Assembly: GCA_003427395.1 (NCBI GenBank)
Contig: BFEA01000250.1
Coordinates: 1,802,769-1,866,768 of the forward strand
DNA from: Chara braunii
Lineage: Eukaryota; Streptophyta; Charophyceae; Charales; Characeae
Reading direction: 5' to 3'
Length of the DNA stretch: 64,000 nt
Shown: positions 11,525 to 21,624 of the stretch, one piece after another
How the letters are laid out: the number at the start of each line of letters is the position of its first letter
How positions within the stretch are numbered: the stretch's first letter is position 1
Program-made: the position numbers and the translations under genes
The notes under the pieces: generated by a model
What the model saw: only the letters and a program-made list of their open reading frames with translations
Told to the model about the DNA's origin: nothing
The model's database searches: none

Positions 11525-12311
11525 GGTTAACAACAGTCATATTTTTCATCACCACTTCAGGACATTCTTCACCAATTCAGGATGCAGTCTGCCTAAACAA
11601 ATGGTTTTTAGGGTCTTCGGACCTTTCACCACTCCAGGGCCATTCATGTCTGAAAATCCTGAATGGTCCTGAAGTGGTGAAAGTTCCGAAGACCCTGAAA
11701 ACCACCTGTTTAGGCAAGCTGCATCCTCAAGTGGTGAAGGGTGGTTTTCATGGTCTTCGGACCTTTCACCACTTCAGGACCATTAACGACCATTTCGTCA
11801 AAATGGACATTTTTTATTTTTTGAACGAAATTGAAACTGAGTTTTTTGGCCGAAAACTCGTCAAAATTTGTTGTTCCTTAGGGTCTAGCGTCCTGGCTGT
11901 GCATGGAGGTAGCTTGAGACCAGGCACCTCCAGGCAGGACTGCCTGGAGGTACCTGGTCTCAATCTAGGTCCATGTACAACGAGGGGGTCCAAAGTTTTA
12001 CAAACGCCAGACCCTCAGGAACAACAAATTTTGACGAGTTTTCGGCCAAAAAACTCGGTTTCAATTTCGTTCAAAAAATAAAAGATGTCAATTTTGATGA
12101 AACGACTGTTCATTCAGGATTTTCAGACTGCCTAAAACTCTCACTTGACCACTTCAGGACACCCTTCACCACTTTAAGATGCATCCTGCCTAAACAGGTG
12201 GTTTTCAGGGTCTTCGGGCCTTTCACCACTTCAGGACCATTCACGATTTTTAGACTGTCTAAAACTCTACTTCAAAATTTTCATTCCTGAATTTTCAGCT
12301 ACCCGATAATC
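11525..12311. mobile_element. Palindromic foldback element B inside the GAGTA satellite
   Basis: This 0.79-kb segment folds back on itself almost end to end. The centre lies near 11,938 in CTCCAGGCAGGACTGCCTGG, and distant blocks such as AACTCGTCAAAATTTGTTGT recur as their reverse complement about 150 bp away. The left end is GGTTAACAACAGTC; the right end is degraded (ACCCGATAATC). The arms carry GTGGTTTTCAGGGTCTTCGG and CACTTCAGGA blocks shared with element C at 16,954-17,472. It has no coding capacity. Confidence 0.8.
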
Positions 12312-12635
12312 GCTTATGAGTAGAGAACAGTAGAGTATCATAGAGTATAATAGAGTACAGTGTCGTAGAGTAAAGTGGTGTAGAGTAGAGTAAAGTAGAG
12401 TATAATAGAGTATCGTAAAGTATAGTAGAGTGTCGTAGAGTAGAGTAGAGTGTCGTGGATTGTCGTAGAGTAGAGTAGAGTAGAGTGTCGTACATTAGAG
12501 TAAAGTAGAGTGTCGTACATTAGAGTAGAGTAGATTAGAGTGTCGTAAAGTAGAATGTCATAGAGTAGACTAAAGTGTCGTAAAGTAGAGTGTTGTAGAG
12601 TGTCGTAGAGTGTCATCGAGTAGAGTAGGGTAGAG
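12312..12635. repeat. GAGTA pentanucleotide satellite, right block
   Basis: Same composition as 10,690-11,524. It stops abruptly at the start of the 175-bp repeat at 12,636. Confidence 0.95.
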
Positions 12636-12811
12636 CCCGAATTATGTTTTCTATTCCACCCCCACTCCCTTTAAACAAAAAGGGCAAAAAAAATAAAGGA
12701 AAATAAAACACCGCTTTCCCCCATTATCTTGAATTCATATTTCGGGGTTCTACATGGGGTTTTCCCTTAGGGGTACAAGAAACCGTTGAATGCGGATCCT
12801 GGCTTATCACA
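12636..12811 (-). repeat. 175-bp direct repeat, candidate truncated 3' LTR
   Basis: Nearly the same sequence recurs at 24,361-24,535, bracketing the gypsy element. Read on the minus strand it starts TGTGATAAGCCAGGATCCGC, as an LTR should, and it lies downstream of the element's coding region. I infer the start of a 3' LTR cut off by the GAGTA satellite. No polypurine tract is obvious next to it, so an unrelated dispersed repeat is possible. Confidence 0.5.
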
Positions 12812-13139
12812 TCTCTGATGCGCAGGGGGGTCCGAAAAAATAGCAGTCTCCCGACTGTTGTATAGCCCTCCTAAATTCCTAATTACCTTGATGATCTGGG
12901 CGGCCACTTCTTCGTCAGTTGACCCGGGTCATCACCTACTCTACTTTGATGTCTGTTGCATCACTATGGATCTCCCCTCCTCTTGTACACCTGATCACGC
13001 GACCCTTTCATCGTTACAGATTCGATTTATTTATTTATTTTTTATTATTATTATTTTTTTTATACAACGCGTTTTGTCGCGCGACCTTTGTAATTAGAAC
13101 AAGAAAAGGAAGAAGAAAACAAGGGAAAGAAGAAAGAAA

Positions 13140-13652
13140 TCAGAGGAAATGGTCGATCTCGGGATTAAGAGGGGGAGGAAGAGGAGGAAGAAAGGTTGTC
13201 AGCTTTGCCGGAGTAGTCGGCGCCTCCACCTCATTGAAGTGGTGTTGGATAAAGGAGGGATAAAGAAACGCCCCCGATACGTGTGCCAAGACGCGTGGTG
13301 CCAGATCCGCAATAGCCCGTACAAACCGTCGCCGCACCGTGCGATCCCCTGGACCCGTCATCACCAGATGAGTCGCGGTATATGGCCTTCGCTCCCTCTT
13401 GAGCACCGCAATGACAAGGAAATGGTACATTACATTTGGCCACTGGTCGGCCTCGTAGATGAGCGTTCCTGCTAGTCTAGCAACGACACATCCTTCAAAT
13501 GGCGGCTTCAGATATGGCTCCCATGCAGGATCAGGATGCGGGGCCCCTTCGATTGCGTCTATCCTGATGGTTGCAGGCTCCACCATGAACGTGACATCCA
13601 TCGGGTGGACCGTCCGGCTCGGAGGAACTGCTAAGGTCAATGACCGGGGCAC
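13140..13652 (-). CDS. Downstream ORF of gypsy element 1, unknown function
   Basis: A 170-codon frame lies downstream of integrase in the element's own orientation. The protein begins with a Pro/Thr-rich segment, has a middle with HPDPAWEPYLKPPFEGCVVA, and ends in a proline-rich tail. I recognise no domain; there is no chromodomain, signal peptide or clear membrane helix. Post-integrase ORFs occur in some plant gypsy lineages, but whether this one is related to any is unknown. The frame is intact although pol is broken, which may mean it is short enough to have escaped damage, or that it is a chance frame. The start codon is uncertain. Confidence 0.45.
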   Translation of the reverse strand: MPRSLTLAVPPSRTVHPMDVTFMVEPATIRIDAIEGAPHPDPAWEPYLKPPFEGCVVARLAGTLIYEADQWPNVMYHFLVIAVLKRERRPYTATHLVMTGPGDRTVRRRFVRAIADLAPRVLAHVSGAFLYPSFIQHHFNEVEAPTTPAKLTTFLPPLPPPLNPEIDHFL

Positions 13653-13793
13653 GCTCGGGTGGCTGGCGGAAACGGAAAGGTCCTGCGAGGATGGGGGGTC
13701 CGGGTGCGGGATATGGTACTCTTCCCACTCCTCCTCCTACTGCTGGTGCGGATGGGCCGGTCCATCAAGATTGAGGTCGGGAAGGAGCGGCGG

Positions 13794-14333
13794 TTATGGT
13801 GTCGACTCCGGAGGGTTCCCGCGTATCCAAAATCTACTCGTTTCCGCTCCTTCCCCCGGTGGAGGTCCCTCGATCGGTGTCGCCTTGCTCTTTGGAACAG
13901 GATTTGGCTTTCGCACCCGCCTGACCTTGCTCACCTCTTCCCTGGGTCCCACTCGACTCCCTTGCGCTTTTGGCGATGGCTGAAGACGTCTCTTCTTGGG
14001 CGTCTTCCTGAGGGCCCTCGGGGCTACTGGCTTGGGGTAGGATGAGGGAGGCCGCAACGACTTTCGATCGACAATGCTCACCACCTTTTCCCCTTCCCAC
14101 ACGATATAGTCCGGTATCACTGCCGCGTGGTAAGATCGTCGCGAAGCCGATGCTGTTCGCAGGTGGAGTTGGAGATCCTCTTCTTCGCTGGCGATCACTT
14201 GCTCGATAGACAGCAACTCGATGTGAATGAGCTCCAGCAGTCCCAGCCTGCTCGTCCTGATCTCCCCGAACGGGTATAATGCCACTGTGCCCTCCTTCTT
14301 CTCCGGCTTAGGCCGCGAGATGATGTCGTACAC
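13794..14333 (-). CDS. Second downstream ORF of gypsy element 1, unknown function
   Basis: A 179-codon frame starts MYDIISRPKPEKKEGTVALY and continues into a helix-prone stretch (LGLLELIHIELLSIEQVIAS), then a basic Pro/Lys/Arg-rich second half. It sits between the integrase C-terminus and the ORF at 13,140-13,652. Other-frame sequence just upstream (about 14,340-15,040) also reads as coding, for example FSTFIDDLTLLDD-like and DVWELHRMLYRSVVLG. I therefore infer one longer ancestral post-integrase protein now split by frameshifts. Family unknown. Confidence 0.45.
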   Translation of the reverse strand: MYDIISRPKPEKKEGTVALYPFGEIRTSRLGLLELIHIELLSIEQVIASEEEDLQLHLRTASASRRSYHAAVIPDYIVWEGEKVVSIVDRKSLRPPSSYPKPVAPRALRKTPKKRRLQPSPKAQGSRVGPREEVSKVRRVRKPNPVPKSKATPIEGPPPGEGAETSRFWIRGNPPESTP

Positions 14334-14339
14334 CTAAGG

Positions 14340-15079
14340 CTCTCGACAATGTTGTGATCGTCGTACGATACGGCAAACCTACATGCCCAGCACCACCGAT
14401 CGATACAGCATGCGGTGCAATTCCCATACGTCCTCCTCAACTTGAGGCAGTGGCTCCACGTTGTCCAACTCCACCAGGTACTCGGGGAAATTTCGCATGG
14501 GGTAGGGGCTCTCCGTGAGTTGATAGGGGAGGGTGGTGTAAGAAAAGAAAGGAGGCATTTAGTATGAGGGGGCGGGGATGGCTTGGATGTTTGAAGGATC
14601 GGCAGGGGGGAGAAGCGCGGGCAATTGGGGCACAAGTGTCAATGGTCCGTCCCGGCGTCCGTCGCAACAGCGTGTGATACGGTGTGAATCGATGGCCCCT
14701 TCCCTGTGCGAGCGCCACCGATCTCGCTACCTGCACCTCGTACTCTCCCAAGAAGTTTCAAACTGGTTCTCGGTGTCGATCGTCCAGGAGTGTCAAGTCG
14801 TCGATGAAAGTGGCGATGCTGTGCCCGAAGTTGGCGGTCACCTGGAGCGCGCGGAACTCGATGAACACCATGGTGGTTTCTCGATCAGGCAGCTGCGTGA
14901 TGTCCACGTACACCCCCGTGTAAGTTACTCGTTCGCTCAAGAGCGAGTACGTGGCGAGATCTGCAATATTGGGCTCGGTTACATTCACTTGCTGGACGCT
15001 ATACCGCAACTGTCGATCATCATTAAATCGATGCCGCAATAAGTGATCCGAAATCGACGTTTGGAAGTGCTCAACTGAC
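14340..15079 (-). pseudogene. Frameshifted post-integrase coding remnant of gypsy 1
   Basis: Minus-strand fragments such as LLRHRFNDDRQLRYSVQQVN and VYVDITQLPDRETTMVFIEF read as protein-like sequence in one frame up to about 14,758 and then shift frame. They connect the integrase C-terminus to the ORF at 13,794-14,333. No domain is recognised. Confidence 0.4.
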
Positions 15080-16690
15080 TCATTCCCCTGCTGCTGCGGG
15101 CTTATCCTGCGCGATCGAGTCCTCAACCCCAAACGGCAGAGTGGATTGCGAACATGAAGAAGAAGAAGCAAGTGAGGATGAGGAAGCAGAGGGAGAAGGC
15201 TGGGATGGGGCCTGAGCCCGCTCACGATCCTGCGATAGCTGGAATGGGTGAAGGGCAGCAGCGTGGCAAGTCAGTGGCCTGGTCTGTGCGCTGTGCCGGG
15301 GGATCAGCTTCACGGAGTGTTGGCCTTGCGCGCCAACTTTCGTCACCTCGTAAATGCCAGTATAGCGAGGGTGGATCTTGGAGGAGCGAGCGGATTTTTG
15401 TACCGGCACTTGATCCTCGATCTTATAGGGGGGCAGTGGACTAGCGGAGGCATGTCGGTTCTCGTAATCTCTGATCTGTCGCTGGTGCGTTAGATCCACG
15501 TCCCTATGTCGCGTGCGGGCTAACGCGGGGTAGGTCCTAGCCATCAGATCCATGTAATGCTGGGCCTTTTTTCGCTGTTGAGCCCGGGTCGATCTAACTT
15601 TTGTACCCACCAGGGGTGACAACTGCACCCAGGGGATACTATTGGTTCTTAGTTGAATGGGGACACCCCTGTACTGCCGTGGGGGGTAGCCCGATAGACG
15701 GTCAGTATGTGGTCGACTATGACCGACCAGGGCCTGGTATCTCCTGCAGTGATGTTTCGTCCAAGGGCGGTCTTAATCATTTGATTGGCGTTTTCCACGA
15801 GTTGGTTGGCCTGTAGCCAGTGTCCTGGTGAGTACAAGATCTTAACGTCGGCCCTTACGAGATGTCGTTCTACCTCCCCTTGGAATTCTGACCCGTTATC
15901 CATGTGGACCTCTTCTACGTCCAAGTGCATGCACAAAAAGCAATTAATATACCAGGCTACTTCCTGCGAGTTCCAACTGGTCATAAGATAGGCCTCGATC
16001 CATTTAGAGAAATGATCGACGACCACTAGAAGGACATTGAGCTCGCCATGATCGACGGGACCTTTCGGTACATTGATATCCGTTGTATCGATGCTAACTC
16101 ATTGGAAGGGGTGTTCTACTTTAGTCAGTACCATCGTTCATGGCATCTGTACCGGCGCCTTATCGGCCGCACAGGTCGGGCAGGTCTAGACGGTGTATCT
16201 CACATCCTCTCCAATTCCTGACCAATACCATCCGTTTTTCTCTATAGTTTTTTCTGTATATTTGACCGCGAAATGGACCGCATGATCCTCTTCGTGGGCA
16301 GAACGTGCCAATCGAACCTAGCGAGAGGGTGTGGAACCGTCATCCAACTAGACCCACTATTGTCATTTTCTTTCCGTTTTTGCAAGACTGATTCCTGCCA
16401 ACGATAATCATGAGCTCGCTCCGTGATTCGCCGACGTTCCGCCTTGGTAAGCTCCGTCAGCGGGTCTTCCTTGAGTCTTCTCAACACGAGGAGGTTCGTC
16501 CAGACCTCTGCTTTATGGACACTTGGCATGAATTCATTTTCTGTCCTAGCCTCTACATACCGTTTTTTTGTAGGTACTTGGTTCGTTGGGCAGTGGGGAC
16601 AGTTTCACTTTTTCTCGTTCAGATACCTAACGTAATATCCGTGGAACCAGATCATGCGACACTGGCTGCATCGTACCCATGAGATAGAAC
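15080..16690 (-). pseudogene. Gypsy element 1 integrase, broken
   Basis: The catalytic core is readable at 15,649-16,026: VVVDHFSKWIEA, then the Asp in HMDNGSEFQGE, and about 35 residues later the Glu in QLVENANQMIK. This is the D,D-35-E pattern of retroelement integrases, with the first Asp upstream in VSIDTTDI. A degraded zinc-binding N-terminus (histidines, then CPTC) lies near 16,150-16,330. The C-terminal region at 15,080-15,628 contains YKIEDQVPVQKS and HPRYTGIYEVTKVG, like the GPY/F module. Internal stops and frame changes break it. An unusual CxxC/H/CPHC segment lies further upstream near 16,590-16,690 (see findings). Confidence 0.85.
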
Positions 16691-16953
16691 GAGGTCCTCC
16701 GGGGTGTGAATCCCCCTGGTCCGGTATCATAGGCAAGGTGCAGAAAAAGCAGGAACGCAGGGATAGGTTAGGGGGAGAGTGAGGGATAGACGGATAGGTC
16801 GAAGAGCTTGGGGAAGATGACGGGGTAGATGTCGCTTCAAGAGGGGTCGATATTTCGCGCCCCGGTGCTTCCCTTGCGGATGACGTGTACTTCTCCGCGG
16901 CGAGGCTCCGTCAGGGGCAAAGCTTTTTTCCACGGAATGAGTCGTTCGTTCGA

Positions 16954-17472
16954 GGTTAACAACAGTCGTATTTTTCATTACCACTTCAAGGCACCCCTCA
17001 CCACTCCAGGATGAAGTCTGCCTAAACAGGTGGTTTTCAGGGTCTTCAGACCTTTCACCACTTCAGGATGCGGCCTGCCTAAGCAGGTGGTTTTCAGGGT
17101 CTTTGGATCTTTCACCACTTCTGGATGTAGTCTGCCTAAACAGGTGGTTTTCAAGGTCTTCGAAAATTTCACCACTTCAGGACCATTCAGGATTTTCAGA
17201 CTGCCAAAAATTCTTACTTCACCACTTCAAGATGCAGCCTGCCTAAACAGGTGGTTTTCAGGGTTTTTGGAACTTTCACCACTTCGGGACCATTCAGGAT
17301 TTTCAGACTGTCCACAACTCTCACTTCACCACTTCAGGATGCAACCTACCTAAATAGGTGGTTTTCAAGGTCATCGGACCTTTCACCACTTCAGGACCAT
17401 TCGGGATTTTCAGACTGCCCAAAACTCTCACTTCAAAATTTTCATTCCTGAATTTGCAGCTACCCGTTAACC
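16954..17472. mobile_element. Foldback element C inserted in gypsy 1 pol
   Basis: Starts GGTTAACAACAGTCGTATTT and ends CAGCTACCCGTTAACC, matching element B at both ends. The body is a string of CACTTCAGGATGCAGCCTGC and CCTAAACAGGTGGTTTTCAG repeats. Reading frames of gypsy RNase H on its right and of the integrase side on its left resume beyond its ends, so it inserted after the retrotransposon. There is no coding capacity and no clear target duplication. Confidence 0.8.
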
Positions 17473-17473
17473 G

Positions 17474-18700
17474 TTTGTGGCACTTCTTTGGTGGCTGGAG
17501 GCGAATCAATCCGTCCGCGATTCCGTGTTACTTGGTCGCGCGGTGACGGATGTCGAAATCGTAGTTTTGCAACCTTACCGCCCACCTCCCCAAGGTTCCC
17601 GTATAATCCGTGTTGTTTTGTAAGGACAACAACGGCTAATGGTCCGTCACGAGAACGAACTTCTGGTCGTTGAGATACGGTTGAAAGTGATGGATTCCCC
17701 ACAACACCACGAACATTCACCCTTGCAAGCTTCGTAATTCGCTTGTGTCGGGCTTAGTGTCTTTGACGCGTATTCGATAACTTGAACGTGCTCCTTTTTG
17801 TTTGTTCCTTGCTGAGTCAACACCGCCGATATGCGGTTGCCAATCGGTGTGCAGAGCGAACGATTCCGTTGGATCCGGGCGCGCCAGGATCGGCGTAGTA
17901 GTCAAAGTTTTTTTTAGCGTAAAAAAAAACACCCCACACTCCGGCGTCCGGATCAACTGTTGTTCTTTCTTCACTAGGTTGGTCTGAGGCTTGGCGACGT
18001 GAGAAAACCCTTGGATAACCGTCGATAATACGAGGCCCGGTCGAGAAAGGCTCGAACTTGAGTGAGCGTGACAGGCACCGGTGCCTCTTGCATGACTGCC
18101 ACTTTCCTTGGATCCGGTTTCAAGCCATCCACCGTGACAATGTACCCCAAGAAGGAGATTTCCGAGAGGAAGAACTCGCTTTTCTCCAAGGCTACTTTGA
18201 ACCCCGCGTCTTTCAATGCATGCAAGACCCACTCGACATGTTCCACATGGTACTCGTATATTTTGGAAAAAAAAAATATCATCCATGTACACAATCACAC
18301 AAAAATTTACCACTAGTTGGGTCAGGCGGGTTTTGTTAACGAATTTTGCGAAAGCCATAGTATTCATGAATCGCTGGAACGTCGTGGGCGCGTTACATAT
18401 TCCCATAGGACATCTGACCCACTGCCACGTGCCCTAAAACAAGACAAAGGCCGTTTTGGGTCTGTCTTCCCGTCGTACTGCAACATGGTGGAAACCGTGT
18501 CGGATATCGAATTTTAAGAAAACTCGCTCAGAGTCGATGGCATCCAGAAGGGCGACGATACGGGGTAACGGATAAATGTCCTTGGTGGTTATTGCGTTTA
18601 CTTTTATGTAGTCAATGCAAACATGGACCGTCTCGTTTCATTTCGGCACAAGGACCACCGGGAACGCCCAGGGACCCAGGGAGGGTTCCACCCATCCGAG
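17474..18700 (-). pseudogene. Gypsy element 1 reverse transcriptase and RNase H, broken
   Basis: RT motifs appear in order on the minus strand: VHVCIDYIKVNAITTKDIYP, LKFDIRHGFHHVAV (first catalytic Asp), CPMGICNAPTTFQRFM, then VIVYMDDIFF (catalytic YMDD), then FLGYIVTVDGLKPDPRKVA. RNase H follows with SFALHTDWQPHIGGV and a late NYDFDIRH. A TGA interrupts the segment near 18,640 and a TAG near 18,435. A frameshift falls at the homopolymer near 18,266, immediately after YMDD. Further frame changes occur in RNase H. The family is Ty3/gypsy; the copy cannot make active enzyme. Confidence 0.9.
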
Positions 18701-18870
18701 ACGCTCGAACTTCCGTAATCTTTCCAGGGTTAACTGCCGTTCTTTTAATGAGTACCGGTACGGTCAAGAGTGTATTGGGGCGTGGTCCCCAGTATCAATC
18801 TCGTGCCTTATTAGGTGTGTCGGTCCTATATCATGGTCTTGAATACTGACCACCTCGGGGTAAGCATGTA

Positions 18871-19880
18871 TCACTGCAAGAAGGAGGCGTTGATATTCGT
18901 TAGGTACATGAGCAAAAATCTGAATATCGATGCTCCCCCCCCGAAGGGAGACCGTTCAGGTGACAGTTGGGACCCACGCGGTTTCCTCCGCGAAGCTCCA
19001 AACAGGGAGTTGTCGGTTTTTACCGAGTGTACGGTGGCTATGAGGTGACTGTCTGTCGGAGTGACTGGTTCATTATCCGTTTCGGTTTCTCCATCGGTTT
19101 CAGCCTCGACAGAGGGTTCCACTGAAAAGGACTGCAGGAGTTCCCTCGGTCCCCACGCGTTTTCAGGAGTCGCAGGCTGAAATGCTATCCCTTCGTCCAA
19201 AAGCACGACGGCCTTGGCTTATGTGAGTAGGGTTCATGGGGGCCTAAAAGATAGGTCGCATAGCCCCCTAAGCTCGGTAAATCTCTCAGGGAGGGGGTCC
19301 GTTCCGAGATACAGGGACGCAGAGGGTTCCGAGAGGTCAATTATTCGTGACACTTTCAGCAACGGTTCCCCTGTCACCGTAGAGGAGAACAACTGACCCC
19401 AACTATACTCACTCTGGCTAACCTCTGTCAACACGTGTCGCCACTGTTGGCAGAACCGGTCTTGAATTCGTATTGGATATCGGTCGGGTTCGCCCGCATC
19501 CTTGGTTTCTGTCATGGATCCTTCTTCGCCCACGGACACTCATCGAACCATGTTGATTCTCTGAACCTCGGTGGAAATCGAGGGGCGGGTTGTGCGAGTA
19601 CACGTACGACCATTCTCATGGGTATCGTTTAGGGCTTAGGGTGGGCCGAGGTGAGCACTATCTTAGAATTGTCAAAATGCATCCACGCGCCTACCGCCGC
19701 CTGCCACGGGATTCCTAGGAGCATATCATACGCCTACACATCTAACACAATCGCATCACACAAACAATGCACCCGCCCGACTCTTATAGGAACATCCATA
19801 ATCCGTCCCTTCAAGTTACAGTGAATACTATCGTTTGTGGCGGATACATACAGCTCGTCGGGTCGGAATGGGTTGAACCT
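18871..19880 (-). pseudogene. Gypsy element 1 protease-RT linker remnant
   Basis: Minus-strand frames at 18,871-19,206 and 19,234-19,539 are protein-like (LYLGTDPLPERFTELRGLCD; Glu/Thr-rich SVEPSVEAETDGETETDNEP) and lie between the protease remnant and RT. I recognise no catalytic motif. They are in different frames, so at least one frameshift separates them. Confidence 0.5.
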
Positions 19881-19911
19881 GCTTCTCCCGACCCAAACGT
19901 TTCGCCAAGCT

Positions 19912-20805
19912 CTAAGAGATAGCTACGGTCGACGGTCCCGAATCCAGGATCGCGGCCGAGGGACTTCCCCATACCTCACAATCGTATTCAACACTTTTCC
20001 AGGTAATCGGGTATGCCCGAAGAAATACCTCGGGTTTCTCCAATGGTGGATCCACGACGTAGATCATCCCGATTCGGTTGGCCCCGTGAGTTTTCCAGGT
20101 TGATGGTTGAGTTTTGAGATCCACCGATGGGTCGTGGATAACCAACTTTTTACCCTTTCGGCCTTCTTTGAACCGGCGACGGTTCTTCAGGCATCTCTCA
20201 ATTAGTTTTTCAATGGTGGTTTCCGAAATGGTTAGCAGGTAGGGAATAGGTACTAGTATCCGCAGATCCAAAGCTTTCAGGACATCTAGTACGTTGATTT
20301 GGCCATCCTTGTACTCGGGACCCAGTGTCGTGGGATCTTCGAACCCGGGTCTCCATGGTCCTAAGTCACTTTCCCCGACAACTCGCGGGGTATGACGGAT
20401 TACGCCAATAGTCCCAGGTTCAAGCATCGCAGCCGCCATGTATTCATCGATTCCAATTCCGACGACCGTTGGGGCCACCATGTCTGGGGTCCCTGCATCC
20501 ATGACGACCACCACCCGCCCTTGGCCTGCAGCGGTTGGATCATCCAACGGGATGTGAGATGCACCAGCGATACCCACCTGAGTTCGAGGTCGCGGACAGT
20601 CCTTGGCCAAGTGGCCGGGTTGATTACAATTATAGCATCGCATAAGCTTTGTGGCCCCGACCGCCGTAGGCCAAGGTAACGCTGCTCCAGCGGCCGCGAC
20701 CACTGGTTGTCTGTGGGCCACTGTCGCCCTTTGCCTCTGCCAACTCTGAGCAAGCTTGGTTAAAGGCGCCACGACCGTCACAAGTTGTACGACTATCTCT
20801 TTCAT
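19912..20805 (-). pseudogene. Gypsy element 1 zinc knuckle and protease segment
   Basis: An open frame of 297 codons contains CYNCNQPGHLAKDC, a perfect CX2CX4HX4C gag-type zinc knuckle, at about residues 57-70. It ends with AAILDSGPSTVAIS, an aspartic-protease-like active-site loop (DSG) about 280 residues in. The frame joins the C-terminal part of gag to protease. Stops upstream near 21,000 and 20,890 separate it from the gag N-terminus, so the first Met here is not a natural start. The knuckle identifies it as retrotransposon gag; the protease call rests on the short DSG loop and its position. Confidence 0.8.
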
Positions 20806-21015
20806 CGAGGGTTCATCTACTTCCCATCCTCCTTGCGCCTGTATAGGGCGCCGGAAGGCCGAGGAAGAAGATGGGGCCCTTCAGTCCGGTTTTTTCTTGG
20901 CTGGTCCTAACCCGAAATGGTCTTCGAACATCCGAGCCGTAGCGGAATGGCTATAGAGCCGAACACCCGATGGGTCGTCTTCGTCAGATTCCGAGTCCAA
21001 CCCCACATCGTAATT

Positions 21016-21558
21016 TTATTTCCCATACTTGATTGCATACTGGATTAGCTCAGTCAAGGTATGCTCAATCGGGTTGCATTTCTTACGGATCTTTTTCCGC
21101 AACCGGGAATCAGATAATCCCTGGACGAAATCGGTTCGCACCATTTTCTCATCAACCCCAGAGTGTTCGGCCAGGTAGGTGAAGCGCTCCACATACGTCG
21201 CCAGAGTTTCTCGGGGTTGTTGAGTGTATTTCTTGATTAGGCGTAAACATTGCCCTGACACGATGTGATCAAAGCGTTCGAGAAATTTTCTTTGGAAAGT
21301 GGGTCACTTGGTATAGACGTTTTGTCCATACCATTTGAACGTTGTTCCTGCTCACCTTCCCGGAATTCATTCCCGAAGTAATTCATCCGTCCATCCCTGG
21401 GCCTTAAGGGCCGCCAGCCAAGTACGTGGGTCCATTTCGTCTTCGGTAAAGATAGGAACCTCCAAAGGCGGAGGGACAAAGTACAAGGGATGGTCAACCA
21501 TCCCTCCATGATATCCACTCTCTGTCCTGGTTCCACCATGATGCGGGGTTGCTTTCAC
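21016..21558 (-). pseudogene. Gypsy element 1 gag N-terminal region, frameshifted
   Basis: The likely start is MKATPHHGGTRTESGYHGG at 21,558, about 40 bp inside the primer-site-like string. Pieces in three frames join in order: an N-terminus with FTEDEMDPRTWLAALKAQGW, a middle with LSKENFSNALITSCQGNVYA, and a C-terminus with YTQQPRETLATYVERFTYLA and FVQGLSDSRLRKKIR. The last part matches the helical retrotransposon gag domain. Two frameshifts are needed to connect them. Confidence 0.8.
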
Positions 21559-21594
21559 CCCCGCCCCTTTAGCTGGTTATGATTGACGCTCGTG

Positions 21595-21620
21595 GTCCGG
21601 CGACGCCGGGGCGCCAACCT
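21595..21620 (-). other. Candidate primer-binding site of gypsy element 1
   Basis: On the minus strand TTGGCGCCCCGGCGTCGCCG follows an ATTACA-type LTR end by about six bases and precedes the gag start. TGGCGCC-type primer sites are common in gypsy elements (for example complementary to tRNA-Asp). Here only the first seven or so bases fit that tRNA well. Confidence 0.4.
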
Positions 21621-21624
21621 ATCT

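Larger units (their letters stand above)
12812..21624 (-). mobile_element. Decayed Ty3/gypsy-type LTR retrotransposon 1
   Basis: Minus-strand order is gag, CCHC knuckle, protease, RT with YMDD, RNase H, integrase and then extra ORFs, which is the Ty3/gypsy order (RT before integrase). Every domain carries frameshifts or stops, so the copy is dead. A primer-site-like string lies at 21,595-21,620 beside the gag start. If the 175-bp repeats are LTR starts, the 5' LTR would occupy about 21,624-24,535 and would have absorbed several later insertions. Foldback element C splits the pol region at 16,954-17,472. Confidence 0.85.

Noticed and set aside
10597-12616. Several minus-strand frames encoding Ser-Thr-Leu-Leu-Tyr repeats
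   Set aside because: They are direct translations of the GAGTA satellite and have no coding signal beyond lack of stops.
12645-12811. A short complete LTR (TG...CA) of 167 bp for gypsy element 1
   Set aside because: Similarity between the two copies extends nine bases past the TG, so that TG is not the true boundary.
13140-14333. Retroviral envelope gene in gypsy element 1
   Set aside because: No signal peptide, membrane segment or cysteine pattern supports it; only the position is suggestive.
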